A stretch of DNA of 21,606 bases from a virus (IMGVR_UViG_3300017598_000836:1-21606), one strand, 5' to 3'; positions 1 through 8,300 are shown, counted from the first letter of the stretch. Program-made: numbers and translations. The notes: a model not told the origin generated them from the letters alone.

Positions 1-30
1 ATCCCGGTTGACACGAAGAAGGTGGCCTGA
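1..30 (+). CDS. 3' end of an unseen upstream tail-region gene (partial)
   Basis: Only the last nine codons and the TGA stop are inside the window (I-P-V-D-T-K-K-V-A-stop). The stop at 28-30 shares its last base with the ATG at 30, a TGATG overlap typical of translationally coupled phage genes, so this gene belongs to the same late operon as the hub-like gene that follows. Nothing can be said about its function from the visible residues. Confidence 0.6.
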   Translation: MPVDTKKVA

Positions 31-1442
31 TGGCGTACACACAAGCGTTCTACGATAACTGGCTGGCCGAAGATGGCAAGAACAGGTGCTTGTTGGTGGA
101 GGCAGAGTACGGCGGTGGCGGCACAGAATACATGAGCACCTATGCTTTTGTGTCTAAGCCTACAGACACGGTTCCCAATATCCCATACGAAGAAATAATC
201 GTGGATGTCCCGGAAATAGAGTCATCTATTTCCGGCGATGTATCTCTCGGGAAAATCGTCGTCACCAATCCCGCCGGAGAGCTCGATTCGTGGCTGTCGA
301 GAGCGTGGAGAGGCTGGCCACTGCGGGTTTACCTAGGGGACCCGGTCTGGGCCAAGGACGATTTCATTCTGATTGGGGCAGCCATTTGCGGAGGAATATC
401 TGCTTCCAGGCAGGATCGTTTGGCCTTGGAGATGCGGGACAAACGGGAGCTTCTGTCCGAGGAAGTGCAGACCAGCTTGATGTCTTCTGGAGTTCCGAAG
501 CCGCTGAGCCTAGGAACTGTTTTCAATGCCGAGCCCGTCCTACAAGACTCGGCTACTCTGCGGTACCGCTACCATGAGAACGGGAATGCGGTGATTACCG
601 CTGTTCGGGATAACGGCGTCACCCCGGCATCAGTAACCGATCAAGGAGATGGGTCCTTCATCCTCGGGACCGCCCCAAGCGGAAGGATCACCTGCGACGT
701 AAACGGCGAGACCACGGGCACCCCGGCCGCGATGGTGGAGTGGTTGGCGCTGCGGTCACCGGAGATCTGGCCCGCGGACATAGACTCGACCAACCTGGCT
801 GCGTTTTCCGCTGCCTATGGCCTAGGAATGTACATCCGGGACTCCAGGGACATTCAAAGCTGCATAGCAGACGTGATGTCTTCCGTGGGAGGGGTTGCAC
901 GCTTCTCCCGGCTGGGCTTGCTGCAGATAATGCGGCTCGATGTTCCTGGCACTGCTTCTTTGTCTCTGGTTGCGGACGATGTCGTAGAGCGCGGCCTGAC
1001 ATTGGTCGCGCAGGAAGAGCCGAACAAACGGGTCACTCTAGGGTATAAAAAGAACTGGGCTGTGCAGGACGAGGGTACTCTTGCTGGATCCGTGTCAGCA
1101 GCGAACAGAGATCTGTACGGTAAGGAGCACTCTACCGTCACGGCAGACAACTCTGGTATCACCACGAACTACCCTCTGGCCCCTACCCCGGATGTCGTTG
1201 AAACCTTGATTGTGTCCAGTGCTGACGCTCAGACCGAGGCCGACAGGCGTAGGACACTCAGAGGAGTGAAGCGCACGCAGTATCGAGTACGGGGATTCAG
1301 TGCTCCGTTCCAGGCCCAGGTAGGGGAAACAGTAGAGATCGTCCATCCTCGGTACGGGTTCTCCTCCGGGGACGATGCCGCAATAGTTGGAATGAAGCAA
1401 TCCCCTACAAAAAATAAAGTGACGCTGGAGGTGTGGCTGTGA
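30..1442 (+). CDS. Baseplate hub / tail-associated (Tal-like) structural protein
   Basis: A 470-residue protein starting at the ATG that overlaps the previous stop. It has no signal peptide or membrane segment and is rich in beta-strand-like stretches. The last third (about residues 385-470) contains a region rich in R and T (TLRGVKRTQYRVRGF) followed by a V-G-E-T-V-E-I-V-H-P-R-Y-G-F segment and a C-terminal K-V-T-L-E-V-W-L. That pattern is common at the end of siphophage hub proteins whose beta-barrels sit at the tail tip. Next to a distal-tail-like protein and a fibre, a tail-tip role is the best reading. The stop TGA at 1440-1442 overlaps the next GTG. Family assignment rests on pattern memory and context, so the exact role (hub, or another tail-tip protein) is uncertain. 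Confidence 0.6.
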   Translation: MAYTQAFYDNWLAEDGKNRCLLVEAEYGGGGTEYMSTYAFVSKPTDTVPNIPYEEIIVDVPEIESSISGDVSLGKIVVTNPAGELDSWLSRAWRGWPLRVYLGDPVWAKDDFILIGAAICGGISASRQDRLALEMRDKRELLSEEVQTSLMSSGVPKPLSLGTVFNAEPVLQDSATLRYRYHENGNAVITAVRDNGVTPASVTDQGDGSFILGTAPSGRITCDVNGETTGTPAAMVEWLALRSPEIWPADIDSTNLAAFSAAYGLGMYIRDSRDIQSCIADVMSSVGGVARFSRLGLLQIMRLDVPGTASLSLVADDVVERGLTLVAQEEPNKRVTLGYKKNWAVQDEGTLAGSVSAANRDLYGKEHSTVTADNSGITTNYPLAPTPDVVETLIVSSADAQTEADRRRTLRGVKRTQYRVRGFSAPFQAQVGETVEIVHPRYGFSSGDDAAIVGMKQSPTKNKVTLEVWL

Positions 1443-2278
1443 GCAACAACATGCGCGTGGTCTATGAGAACTACATAGACACGGCGACTCTTTCAGCCTC
1501 CCCTGCGATGGTGGCCACCCTACCGGAAGAGAATCTGCAGAAGCTGAGTCGTTCTAGGGTAGCCAGAACCACCAGCTTGGCGCAGCAACAGATCCTTGGG
1601 AACTTGGCCTCGACTAAGCTCGTATCCTCCTTAGTGCTATGGCGCCACAACTTGTCTGCTTCTGCCACCATGCGTCTGGAGTTATTCGACGGAGCCGGAC
1701 AGACCGGTAATACCGTGTACGACTCCGGCACCATCGAGACCTCTACCTACAAATCGTTGGGGGATCTGAACTGGGGCATAGATCCGTTCGAGTCTTCAGT
1801 ATTCGATGCCTGGGGAGTGTACTGGTCGGTTCTGTGGTTCGCTCCGGCGGCGGCTTCTTCATTTCGGATAACCCTCAATGACTCCTCTAATGCTGATGGG
1901 TACATGGAGATTACCAGGGCGATCCTGGGGCCGTACATTGAGCCTTTTTTCAACCCATCCTACGGAATGCGCTTGGGGTGGCAGGAAACCTCTAAACAGG
2001 AGCGAACAGACGGCGGCACCCTGCATTCTGACCCGTCCTCTAATTTCAGAAATCTGGAATTTTCTCTAGATATGCTGACTGAGACTGATCGTCCTAAGTT
2101 TCTGGAGTTTATTAGGCTGGTGGGAAAGAGGAAGGATTTTTTCATCTCTGTTTTCCCGGAAGTCGGTGGGGAGCAGGAGCGAGATTACTGCATGCTGGCC
2201 AAGCTGGTACAAGACAGCTCTCATACGTCCAGCTTTTACGCCCACTTTTCTCAGGCGCTCAAGATGCAGGAAACTTGA
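1439..2278 (+). CDS. Distal tail / tail-tip beta-sandwich protein, function not proven
   Basis: A 279-residue protein. I place the start at the GTG at 1439, which forms a GTGA overlap with the hub stop and sits 7 bases after a CTGGAGG ribosome site at 1425-1431. The GTG at 1433 is possible but has almost no spacing. The first half (about residues 25-165) looks like a galactose-binding-type beta sandwich: L-P-E-E-N-L-Q near the start, then VLWRHNLSASATMRLELFDG. The second half contains R-L-G-W-Q-E-T and an alpha/beta part ending in HFSQALKMQET. Proteins of this size and pattern lie beside hub and fibre genes in siphophages and are usually annotated only as virion structural proteins. A carbohydrate-binding or fibre-docking role is inference. 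Confidence 0.55.
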   Translation: MSNNMRVVYENYIDTATLSASPAMVATLPEENLQKLSRSRVARTTSLAQQQILGNLASTKLVSSLVLWRHNLSASATMRLELFDGAGQTGNTVYDSGTIETSTYKSLGDLNWGIDPFESSVFDAWGVYWSVLWFAPAAASSFRITLNDSSNADGYMEITRAILGPYIEPFFNPSYGMRLGWQETSKQERTDGGTLHSDPSSNFRNLEFSLDMLTETDRPKFLEFIRLVGKRKDFFISVFPEVGGEQERDYCMLAKLVQDSSHTSSFYAHFSQALKMQET

Positions 2279-2339
2279 TTGCCCCTGAAGCACCAGATGA
2301 TACACTTGATTAACAGCCGTTTATCGGGAGATCCGAACC

Positions 2340-5207
2340 GTGTCTAATCGCTTTTATCCTCAGCAGGTTGATTACGTCGATGTACTGAACGCCGCGGACG
2401 GTGAGCTTCAGACCACTAGAACTCAGGCCAATAGTACCGATGCAGAAGTTACCGCTGCCCGGGACGGCGAGACCAGCCTTTCCAACAAGCTGCAGTCCCT
2501 GTCCTCGGACACGGTCGGGGTGGAAGGCGAGGTGGTGGCTGCGAGAGACGGAGAGGTCAGTCTAATTGCGCAGGTTGACACCCTGCAGGCACGGCTGGGT
2601 GCCTTAGAAACTTGGGCAGAGAATGCTTCGGACTTTGATCAGGACAATCGGGTGGCTGTCGACGGCCTGGACATAAACTCCCTCACGGCGGCCCTCTCCA
2701 GCGCTACCGACATCGTCGATGTGTTTATCTACGACACCCGCCTGGACTCTGACGGCGGAGCCTGGCGGCAGAGGTGCTCCGGCACGAGCTGGTACAACGA
2801 GACCCTGTCAACGGCTACCCGGGGCACCACCAAAGGGTTTCCTGCGGTAGCGGCCATCGTGGCTGAAGCGGATCAGGTGATTATTTATGACCTGACTCGC
2901 AAAGATTTTCCCATGTGGATGGTTTTTACTGGTCATGCTAGTAACGCATTATATGGAAATTCGGCTGTGGACTATCCTTTTACCTCTATAGCAGCCACGA
3001 ATGGAGTGATAGTTACCGGAGCCAATGGGTCTGTCGGTGGTGGCGCTAGTAAGGCGGCTTTCCCTCAAGATACGGCGTATACGTGGAGAACTACCGGTTA
3101 CGGGGGTTACTCCGGCGTTCTATCTCAAAGGAATGACCAACTAGGTCATTTTGGGAGTAACCCAGCTCTAGTTTCTTCTACAGTCAACGACGTAGCCATT
3201 ACCGTCCTCGATGACGCCCCAATAGATAACGAGACAGGCTTGCCTGTGCCGACTATCGCTGTGGCTACTGAAGGCGGCGTGTCTGTTATCAATAATGACG
3301 GAACAGTCTCTTCGTACTCGTCTGGTAGTTGGGGATCTTCTGGATCTGATAGCTGCACCTGGCTGAATGGAATAGCCTATTTCTCTGGAGCTTTCAACAG
3401 TGCCGGGCAGGTGCTCAGCTATGAGCCTGTTGGCGGGTACGTTGCGAGTAACAATTCTGGGTATGGCCTAGACAACAGTCAACGGCATGTATTCAGAGGC
3501 GGCCCCGATGGGCTCGCTGCTATCGCTGACAAAGGAGCCTCCACGGCCCCGAAGGGGTTGTGCTTGCTGGTTGTAGCCCCCATAGACCCTGGGGACAGTC
3601 TCCTGGCGATGATCGCCAATGACTTCAACTCAGGCTGGCTCCCCGGCGACATCAAGGGCGCCTGGCTGTCCAGTACGGACGGCGCATCTTTAAGTGGATC
3701 TGAGCTGGTAACGAATGGGGACTTTGCTACTAATACCACAGGCTGGACCGCAAATGATGCTACTTTGTCTGTAGTCTCTCAAAAGTTACAGATTGTTTCC
3801 ACAGGCACATACGGCAAGGCGCTTCAAGAAATTACTGTAGAAATAGGAAAGTCTTATGTAATATCAGTAGATTTTGAGTATGTCGATGTTAGGGGGCAAT
3901 TGCATGCAACATCACAATCAGACGGAGGAGGAACCCAACTTCAGCCAGTTAGCAGGGTTAACTCCGGGGAATTGATAACAACGTTTGTAGCTACCCATAC
4001 TACTATGTACGTGGTAATGCAAAATCATTCCCCTACCACGGCGCTAACTTCTAGGTGGGACAACATCTCTTGCCGTCTTGCCGTGGAAGACCGCTCAGTA
4101 AATAACAAAGGCCTCCAGGTCAATGGTACGATCACCCGCTCAGCCGTGGCCACCAACGCAGAGCTGATGGCGTACAGCGGGTTCTCTGCCGCCAATTATC
4201 TGGAGCAAGCTTACAACTCTGACCTGGATTTCGGGACCGGGGACTTCTATTTCGTGTGGTGGGTTAAGCGGACTTCACTCGCAGCCACTAAGAGCATATT
4301 TAGGAGGGGGCATCACACGGGGTCCGCGTGGAGTGGGTCCAGTATTCATGCTGACATCGCTACCGGTACGCTCAATGTAGCTATTACAGATGATGGCTAT
4401 ACTACCTCAGATTCATTGTCGTCAGATGTTCCTGAAGATGTTTGGACCATGGCAGCGGTGGTCAGGGACGGCAGTACCTTCTACCTATATTTGGGTGGAG
4501 GGGAAGTAGATACTGCAGCCGTTTCCGCCGCAGCAGGGTCTCTAGATAATGCAAACGCCACCCTCCTTGTAGGGTTGCGGCAGGATGCAGCAAACCCTGC
4601 GACTTCGGTAGATTTGGCTCTCTTCCGGGCCGGCGTAGGTGCCCCCTCCGCCGAGCAGATCAAGCACATCTACGAGACCGAGAAATTCCTGTTCCAGGAA
4701 GACGCTGACTGCACGCTGGCCGGATCTTCCGACGCCATTCTGGCTCTGGCCCACGACCCCGTTACCGATTTGCTCCACGCCATGACCAGCTACGGCCGAT
4801 CCACCTTCGATGGTCTGCAGCTGGTCGACAGTGAGGCCACCGCAGTCGGTACCCCTGTGGCAGTCTCTGCTGTCAACGGCGCCCTCGTGCAGGCTGGAGA
4901 TACTGGCGCCGCCGGCTACCTTCCGGCCAAGGACCTCCGGGACGAGCTGAACCGCTCCAGGGAGCAGGCTGAAGCCTTCGGAGCGCCCCTGCAGCAGTTT
5001 GATCAGTCCTCCGGGGCCTCTGACACCACGTTCTGGCTGGACGCCGGCTGGAAGCCTGTCGCCGTCTACTGGGCGACATCCGGCAACCTGTCGCTGGTTC
5101 CTAAGGACGACTACAGCCAAACAAGCGATGGTTTCAGGTACGGAGTAGAGTTCGACTCTGCCCCAGGATCTGGAACCGTTGCCATACTGGCCCAGAGGAA
5201 TGGATAA
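2340..5207 (+). CDS. Modular tail fibre / receptor-binding protein with CBM-like and LamG-like domains
   Basis: A 955-residue protein starting at GTG 2340, 9 bases after GGGAG. Residues about 15-95 form a helical stem with two copies of an A-A-R-D-G-E unit (at about 39 and 67), typical of trimeric fibre stems. Residues 125-200 carry the fibre motif VFIYDTRLDSDGGAWRQR, followed by S-W-Y-N-E-T-L and P-M-W-M-V-F. Residues about 205-425 look like a beta-propeller-like or beta-rich head with repeated short sheets. Residues 454-581 begin ELVTNGDF and G-W-T-A-N-D, the signature opening of a family 4/9-type carbohydrate-binding module. Residues about 600-785 resemble a concanavalin A/LamG domain (F-G-T-G-D-F-Y-F-V-W-W-V ... 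D-G-S-T-F-Y-L-Y-L). The C-terminus (about 890-955) is a short beta tip. It most likely binds surface polysaccharide at adsorption. Confidence 0.8.
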   Translation: MSNRFYPQQVDYVDVLNAADGELQTTRTQANSTDAEVTAARDGETSLSNKLQSLSSDTVGVEGEVVAARDGEVSLIAQVDTLQARLGALETWAENASDFDQDNRVAVDGLDINSLTAALSSATDIVDVFIYDTRLDSDGGAWRQRCSGTSWYNETLSTATRGTTKGFPAVAAIVAEADQVIIYDLTRKDFPMWMVFTGHASNALYGNSAVDYPFTSIAATNGVIVTGANGSVGGGASKAAFPQDTAYTWRTTGYGGYSGVLSQRNDQLGHFGSNPALVSSTVNDVAITVLDDAPIDNETGLPVPTIAVATEGGVSVINNDGTVSSYSSGSWGSSGSDSCTWLNGIAYFSGAFNSAGQVLSYEPVGGYVASNNSGYGLDNSQRHVFRGGPDGLAAIADKGASTAPKGLCLLVVAPIDPGDSLLAMIANDFNSGWLPGDIKGAWLSSTDGASLSGSELVTNGDFATNTTGWTANDATLSVVSQKLQIVSTGTYGKALQEITVEIGKSYVISVDFEYVDVRGQLHATSQSDGGGTQLQPVSRVNSGELITTFVATHTTMYVVMQNHSPTTALTSRWDNISCRLAVEDRSVNNKGLQVNGTITRSAVATNAELMAYSGFSAANYLEQAYNSDLDFGTGDFYFVWWVKRTSLAATKSIFRRGHHTGSAWSGSSIHADIATGTLNVAITDDGYTTSDSLSSDVPEDVWTMAAVVRDGSTFYLYLGGGEVDTAAVSAAAGSLDNANATLLVGLRQDAANPATSVDLALFRAGVGAPSAEQIKHIYETEKFLFQEDADCTLAGSSDAILALAHDPVTDLLHAMTSYGRSTFDGLQLVDSEATAVGTPVAVSAVNGALVQAGDTGAAGYLPAKDLRDELNRSREQAEAFGAPLQQFDQSSGASDTTFWLDAGWKPVAVYWATSGNLSLVPKDDYSQTSDGFRYGVEFDSAPGSGTVAILAQRNG

Positions 5208-5209
5208 CA

Positions 5210-6151
5210 GTGATTTCCGGAAGTCTGTCCAAGCTCAAGGTTCCGGCCTCCATCACTAGGCTGGACAGGATGGTCTTTTGGGACCGTTCATCCGACTCGT
5301 TCCCGGTGGGAAACACGTTTCGCGCCAGGGTGTACCCGGCGGATAGGTTCAAAACCATCTACCACCGGCCCACCCGCAGGGAGACTCTGTCCCTCCACCC
5401 AAGGCAGAAGATAGGACCTTCCTTGCTGGTGAAGCACCTGGCATCGGGCAAGACCTATGCCCTGGCTGGAGAGGACAGGCTGGACTCGTCGGACGACACC
5501 ATCTACGACACTGCAAGATCGGTACACCTCGTGGCCAGGGGAGAGGTGTTCAGGGAGGAGGTGCAGGGGACTGGAGATGACCTAGGGCCTTTGGTTCGGG
5601 TCAGCCAAGGAACCCTGTACGGTGACCTGGAGCTGCGCACTGAGGAGCGAGTTCCAGACACCCACCGAGAACAGTCCGGCTCGTTCTTCCTTACCTGCCC
5701 GAACGACCTGGACCTGCGTTTGCAGGACAACGACTACTTTGTGTTCTCTGAAGGGTTCTACAGCGGGGATGAGTTTCGGGTACGGGAGCGCTACTTTGAG
5801 GCGGGGTTCCAGATGGCCAGGGCAGAGTCCAGGGAGAAGGACACGGAAGACTTGACCTATGAGTTAATCACCAGCGCCGGGGGCTACAACACGACCACTG
5901 GAGTGGTGACCGACCCAACCACTGCGGACCGCATATTCACTGGCACGGTCACTGAGGATGAGACGGAGGAGGAGGGCCAGGCACTAGCCGGCACCAGCCT
6001 GACCATTTACGTCGGAACACAGAACGTCGGTTTTGATTTCCTTATAGACGGGATTATTCGCCGTGGGTCCGACAAGTTCAAGGTGCACTCGGCCAAGGTT
6101 GGCGCCGACAAGAAGCAATGGATCGTGAAAGCAAGTCAGGAGCGAATCTAA
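5210..6151 (+). CDS. Structural protein with a head-closure-like C-terminal domain
   Basis: A 313-residue protein with a GTG start at 5210, two bases after the fibre stop and 10 bases after AGGAA. The N-terminal two thirds are charged and beta-rich without a motif I can name. The C-terminal part (about residues 220-313) reads YNTTTGVVTDPTT, then an acidic loop, then S-L-T-I-Y-V-G-T ... F-L-I-D-G-I-I-R-R-G and ends K-Q-W-I-V-K. This is the pattern of small head-closure/neck proteins found directly before the gp10-like gene in siphophages. The gene order after it (gp10-like, terminator, tube) fits that reading. It is longer than a normal head-closure protein (about 100-120 residues), so an N-terminal fusion is implied. 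Start overlaps and spacing place it in the late operon. Function is inferred from pattern and position. Confidence 0.5.
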   Translation: MISGSLSKLKVPASITRLDRMVFWDRSSDSFPVGNTFRARVYPADRFKTIYHRPTRRETLSLHPRQKIGPSLLVKHLASGKTYALAGEDRLDSSDDTIYDTARSVHLVARGEVFREEVQGTGDDLGPLVRVSQGTLYGDLELRTEERVPDTHREQSGSFFLTCPNDLDLRLQDNDYFVFSEGFYSGDEFRVRERYFEAGFQMARAESREKDTEDLTYELITSAGGYNTTTGVVTDPTTADRIFTGTVTEDETEEEGQALAGTSLTIYVGTQNVGFDFLIDGIIRRGSDKFKVHSAKVGADKKQWIVKASQERI

Positions 6152-6708
6152 TGGCTGCCCGCCAAACTGCTAAGAGGAACAACAAGCTGTACGTGCAAGC
6201 TATTGTCTCTCAGTTACGGGCCAAGACGAGGAAGACGCAGGCCCTGATGATGATCATGGGTTTTAGGGCTGCGATTAATGCTACCTGGCAGGACAGTGGG
6301 CAGTTCGCTTCCAACTGGCGGGTGTCTCTCAGGTCTGGGAGCTTCGATGGACCAGTCTTCAACAAGGGACAGCCTCCGATCGGGAAAAGCGGAGAGCAGA
6401 GGTCTACGATCGGTGGGGAGCGCCCAGCCAAGGACTTTGCCCTGACTGAAGCAGGTGTCAATAACAACAATCCTGAGTTCACTTCCTTGTTCTCCCAGAT
6501 CTCAAAGGGGAGGGGAGGCATGCCTAGGATGTCGATCTACAACCCTCTGTTCGACGAGGGTGTGGCCAGCGGACACCAGACCCCTTACCCCTACTGGTAC
6601 TATGCCACTTTGAAGCACAGCGGGTACCACGTAAAAGAGGCAGTCCGCCAAGCGCTGAATAAGGCCACTGCAATAGCCCGCAGCAGGATAAACAGCAAAG
6701 CTTGGTGA
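6151..6708 (+). CDS. HK97 gp10-like tail-completion / neck protein
   Basis: A 185-residue basic protein. The start is the ATG at 6151, which overlaps the preceding TAA (TAATG) and lies 8 bases after AGGAG at 6138-6142. An in-frame ATG at 6118 lies inside the upstream gene and lacks a ribosome site. The N-terminal helix is basic, then QDSGQFASNWRVSL, a pattern typical of gp10-like proteins (tail completion, joining the tail to the neck). The C-terminus ends in a helix with V-R-Q-A-L-N-K-A. Position between a head-closure-like and a tail-terminator-like gene agrees. Family assignment is moderately sure. Confidence 0.6.
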   Translation: MAARQTAKRNNKLYVQAIVSQLRAKTRKTQALMMIMGFRAAINATWQDSGQFASNWRVSLRSGSFDGPVFNKGQPPIGKSGEQRSTIGGERPAKDFALTEAGVNNNNPEFTSLFSQISKGRGGMPRMSIYNPLFDEGVASGHQTPYPYWYYATLKHSGYHVKEAVRQALNKATAIARSRINSKAW

Positions 6709-6712
6709 CTCT

Positions 6713-7132
6713 ATGTCTCTAACCACTATTCAACAGACCGTCGAATCTCTGTTCAGCAGCTGGACCAGCACTCCTATTTCCTGGTCGAACGTGGAGCCCA
6801 GAGACCATTCGGATCCTGAGGCGCCGTTCCTATATGACGGGAGTGTTCCGTACATTTCTGTGGAAGTGCTGGCAGACCTGACCGAGGCAATTACCGTCCC
6901 TGTTGGGTGCAAGAGGTACCACGGGGATATCATGGTGGACGTACACGTCCCTGTAGGTATCGGCAGCCGGGCGGCTATGGCCTTGTTCGACAGTCTGAAC
7001 ACTCTGCTGCAGTACAAAACCCTGGAGAACAACATCAGGGTAAAGAATTTCAATATGGTGGGAGGGGCCTACCATCTTAGGCAAGGCTGGAGAACTTACT
7101 CGGCTCACTGGCCTTTAGAGGCAGAATTCTAG
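6713..7132 (+). CDS. Tail terminator-like protein
   Basis: A 139-residue protein starting at ATG 6713, 4 bases after the previous stop, with a weak GGTGA five bases upstream. It has the features of the lambda gpU/DUF4128-type terminators that cap the tail tube: an N-terminal helix (I-Q-Q-T-V-E-S-L-F), a conserved P-Y-I-S-V-E-V strand, a G-x-x-R-Y-H-G-D-I-M-V-D-V-H-V-P-V-G-I-G segment and then a helix (A-A-M-A-L-F-D-S-L). Length is as expected for the family. It lies directly before the tail-tube gene, the usual order in siphophages. It is the last gene before the 142-base leader of the tube gene. Confidence 0.65.
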   Translation: MSLTTIQQTVESLFSSWTSTPISWSNVEPRDHSDPEAPFLYDGSVPYISVEVLADLTEAITVPVGCKRYHGDIMVDVHVPVGIGSRAAMALFDSLNTLLQYKTLENNIRVKNFNMVGGAYHLRQGWRTYSAHWPLEAEF

Positions 7133-7161
7133 TAGATATGGTGCTTTTGCCCGCACATGCA

Positions 7162-7173
7162 TAGACATGTCTA
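7162..7173. promoter_or_regulatory. 12-bp perfect palindrome upstream of the tail-tube promoter
   Basis: TAGACATGTCTA is a perfect 12-base palindrome in the gap between the tail-terminator and tail-tube genes. Its centre lies about 24 bases before the centre of the TATAAA at 7189-7194, so it covers the place of a -35 box, where no TTGACA-like sequence is seen. A protein-binding site (activator or repressor) is inferred from symmetry and position only. Confidence 0.35.
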
Positions 7174-7180
7174 CAAGTTC

Positions 7181-7195
7181 GGAGGACGTATAAAA
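7181..7195 (+). promoter_or_regulatory. Promoter-like element GGAG-N4-TATAAAA before the tail-tube gene
   Basis: GGAG (7181-7184), four bases, then TATAAAA (7189-7195). The TATAAAA ends 80 bases before the tail-tube ATG. The same composite, with identical spacing, occurs on the other strand at 20074-20088, 78 bases before the zinc-ribbon/polymerase genes. TATAAA would serve as a -10 box. A second, more ordinary candidate is TTGAAA at 7200-7205 with TATTCT at 7222-7227 (16-base spacer, 4/6 match to the -10 consensus). Either would give the tube gene its own transcript, in keeping with the high demand for tube subunits. Confidence 0.4.
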
Positions 7196-7206
7196 GCCCT
7201 TGAAAG

Positions 7207-7221
7207 ACAGTATATTACTGT
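7207..7221 (+). promoter_or_regulatory. Inverted repeat in the tail-tube leader
   Basis: ACAGTA, three bases, TACTGT: a perfect 6-bp inverted repeat. If transcription starts about 6-8 bases after the TATAAA, it would form a hairpin at the very 5' end of the leader RNA, a position that often stabilises phage late messages. It could instead be an operator for the TTGAAA/TATTCT promoter, because it lies in its spacer. Confidence 0.35.
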
Positions 7222-7274
7222 TATTCTGTAGGTACTGACGTCCAGTTTGTGACCCCAATCAGGAGCTACCCACA

Positions 7275-8300
7275 ATGACTTGCGCAGCCTTTGGCTCTAC
7301 TTCAGAAGTTGCCGTTTTCATGGCAGTTGACCCAGACCCCTCTGCCGCTATCCCAACTGCCCAGAAGTGGGCACAGGTCCGCATGACCGGTGAGTCCCTG
7401 GACCAGAATCTGTCTTCCTCCGTCTCTGAAGAGATAACCCCGGAGCGCTCGTACTCCGACTCCAAGCTATCTGATGGTCAGATTGTCGGTGGTTTCAACT
7501 TCGAGGCCAGTTACGCCCTGCTCGGCGACCTGTTGCTGCCTATTCTGCAGGTGGACAAAGACATGGGTCTTGGCCTGTCCCCTGCTCCTGGGGACCCATG
7601 GGCTACCACCGAAGAGGTTCAGAATGGCAGTACCAAACACTGCTTGATGTTTATGAAGCGGGTGAAATTGGCGGACAACAACTATTGGTATTACACGTAC
7701 CGTGGCTGCCAACTGGACACCTTAAGCCTGAATATGGAAGTCGGCTCCCTAGTTAACGGCTCGATCACTCTGCTCGGCAGCGGAGGGTCTGTGTTCAATC
7801 ACACGGCCGCCACCGGCCCTTCCGGCTCTACGTGGACTTACGTTACTCCGTACAGCGCTTCCCAGCTGATGTCGGCGGTCGACTCCATCAAGAACTTCGC
7901 CCTCACCGACCACAGCGATACGCCGATCGTGGCGACTTTCCAGAGCCTGAGCCTGTCATTTTCTAATAGTCTGCGAGCACAGAACTCCATCAGCTCCGAT
8001 AGCATCTACCCTGCTGGCGTGGCCTCGGGCCGGTTCATGGCTGAGCTCTCGTCCTCCATCTACTTCCAGAACGGCACGATCTACACCCAGCTGATCAACG
8101 ACAATGTCGTAAAGCTCGCTTTCGATTTGGAAGACAGTGCAGGCAACAAGTTCTCCTTCGACTTCGACAAACTGAAGCCCCAGGGCGGGACCACACCCTT
8201 GGCGCCGGCTCCCGACCAGGACTTGGTTTCCAGCCCGGCCTTCCGCGCCTTCGAGGACGCTACTCAGGGAACGGTGTCCATCTCCAGAACCAACGCCTAA
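7275..8300 (+). CDS. Major tail tube protein
   Basis: A 341-residue acidic protein. ATG 7275 lies 9 bases after AGGAG, and the gene ends in tandem stops (TAATAA). The N-terminal part has the signature of the siphophage tube_2 family: G-E-S-L-D-Q-N-L-S-S-S-V-S-E-E-I followed by a G-x-x-x-G-G-F-N-F-E-A-S-Y strand and an L-L-P-I-L helix. Repeated beta strands follow, with S-L-N-M-E-V-G-S and G-S-I-T-L-L-G-S near the middle, and a later F-D-L-E-D-S-A-G-N-K-F-S-F-D segment. The C-terminal end (T-V-S-I-S-R-T-N-A) closes with a beta strand. It polymerises into the tail tube. It sits at the end of the late operon with its own leader and a strong terminator, which fits separate high expression. I am fairly sure of the family. 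Confidence 0.75.
   Translation: MTCAAFGSTSEVAVFMAVDPDPSAAIPTAQKWAQVRMTGESLDQNLSSSVSEEITPERSYSDSKLSDGQIVGGFNFEASYALLGDLLLPILQVDKDMGLGLSPAPGDPWATTEEVQNGSTKHCLMFMKRVKLADNNYWYYTYRGCQLDTLSLNMEVGSLVNGSITLLGSGGSVFNHTAATGPSGSTWTYVTPYSASQLMSAVDSIKNFALTDHSDTPIVATFQSLSLSFSNSLRAQNSISSDSIYPAGVASGRFMAELSSSIYFQNGTIYTQLINDNVVKLAFDLEDSAGNKFSFDFDKLKPQGGTTPLAPAPDQDLVSSPAFRAFEDATQGTVSISRTNA

Noticed and set aside
740-1165. Open frames on both strands inside the hub-like gene
   Set aside because: They are covered by the 470-residue frame, which has overlapping start and stop signals with both neighbours, so the others are shadows.
4542-5120. - strand open frame (192 codons) inside the fibre gene
   Set aside because: It lies opposite the LamG-like and C-terminal parts of the fibre, has a Gly/Val/Leu-rich composition with no fold signature, and there is no supporting ribosome site or neighbour.
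7189-7230. Possible short frame starting at the ATA after GGAGG in the tail-tube leader, and a similar ATA after AAGGAG at 20079
   Set aside because: ATA is a very rare start codon and the peptides are 13-14 residues. The shared GGAG/TATAAAA spacing is explained better as a promoter-like element.
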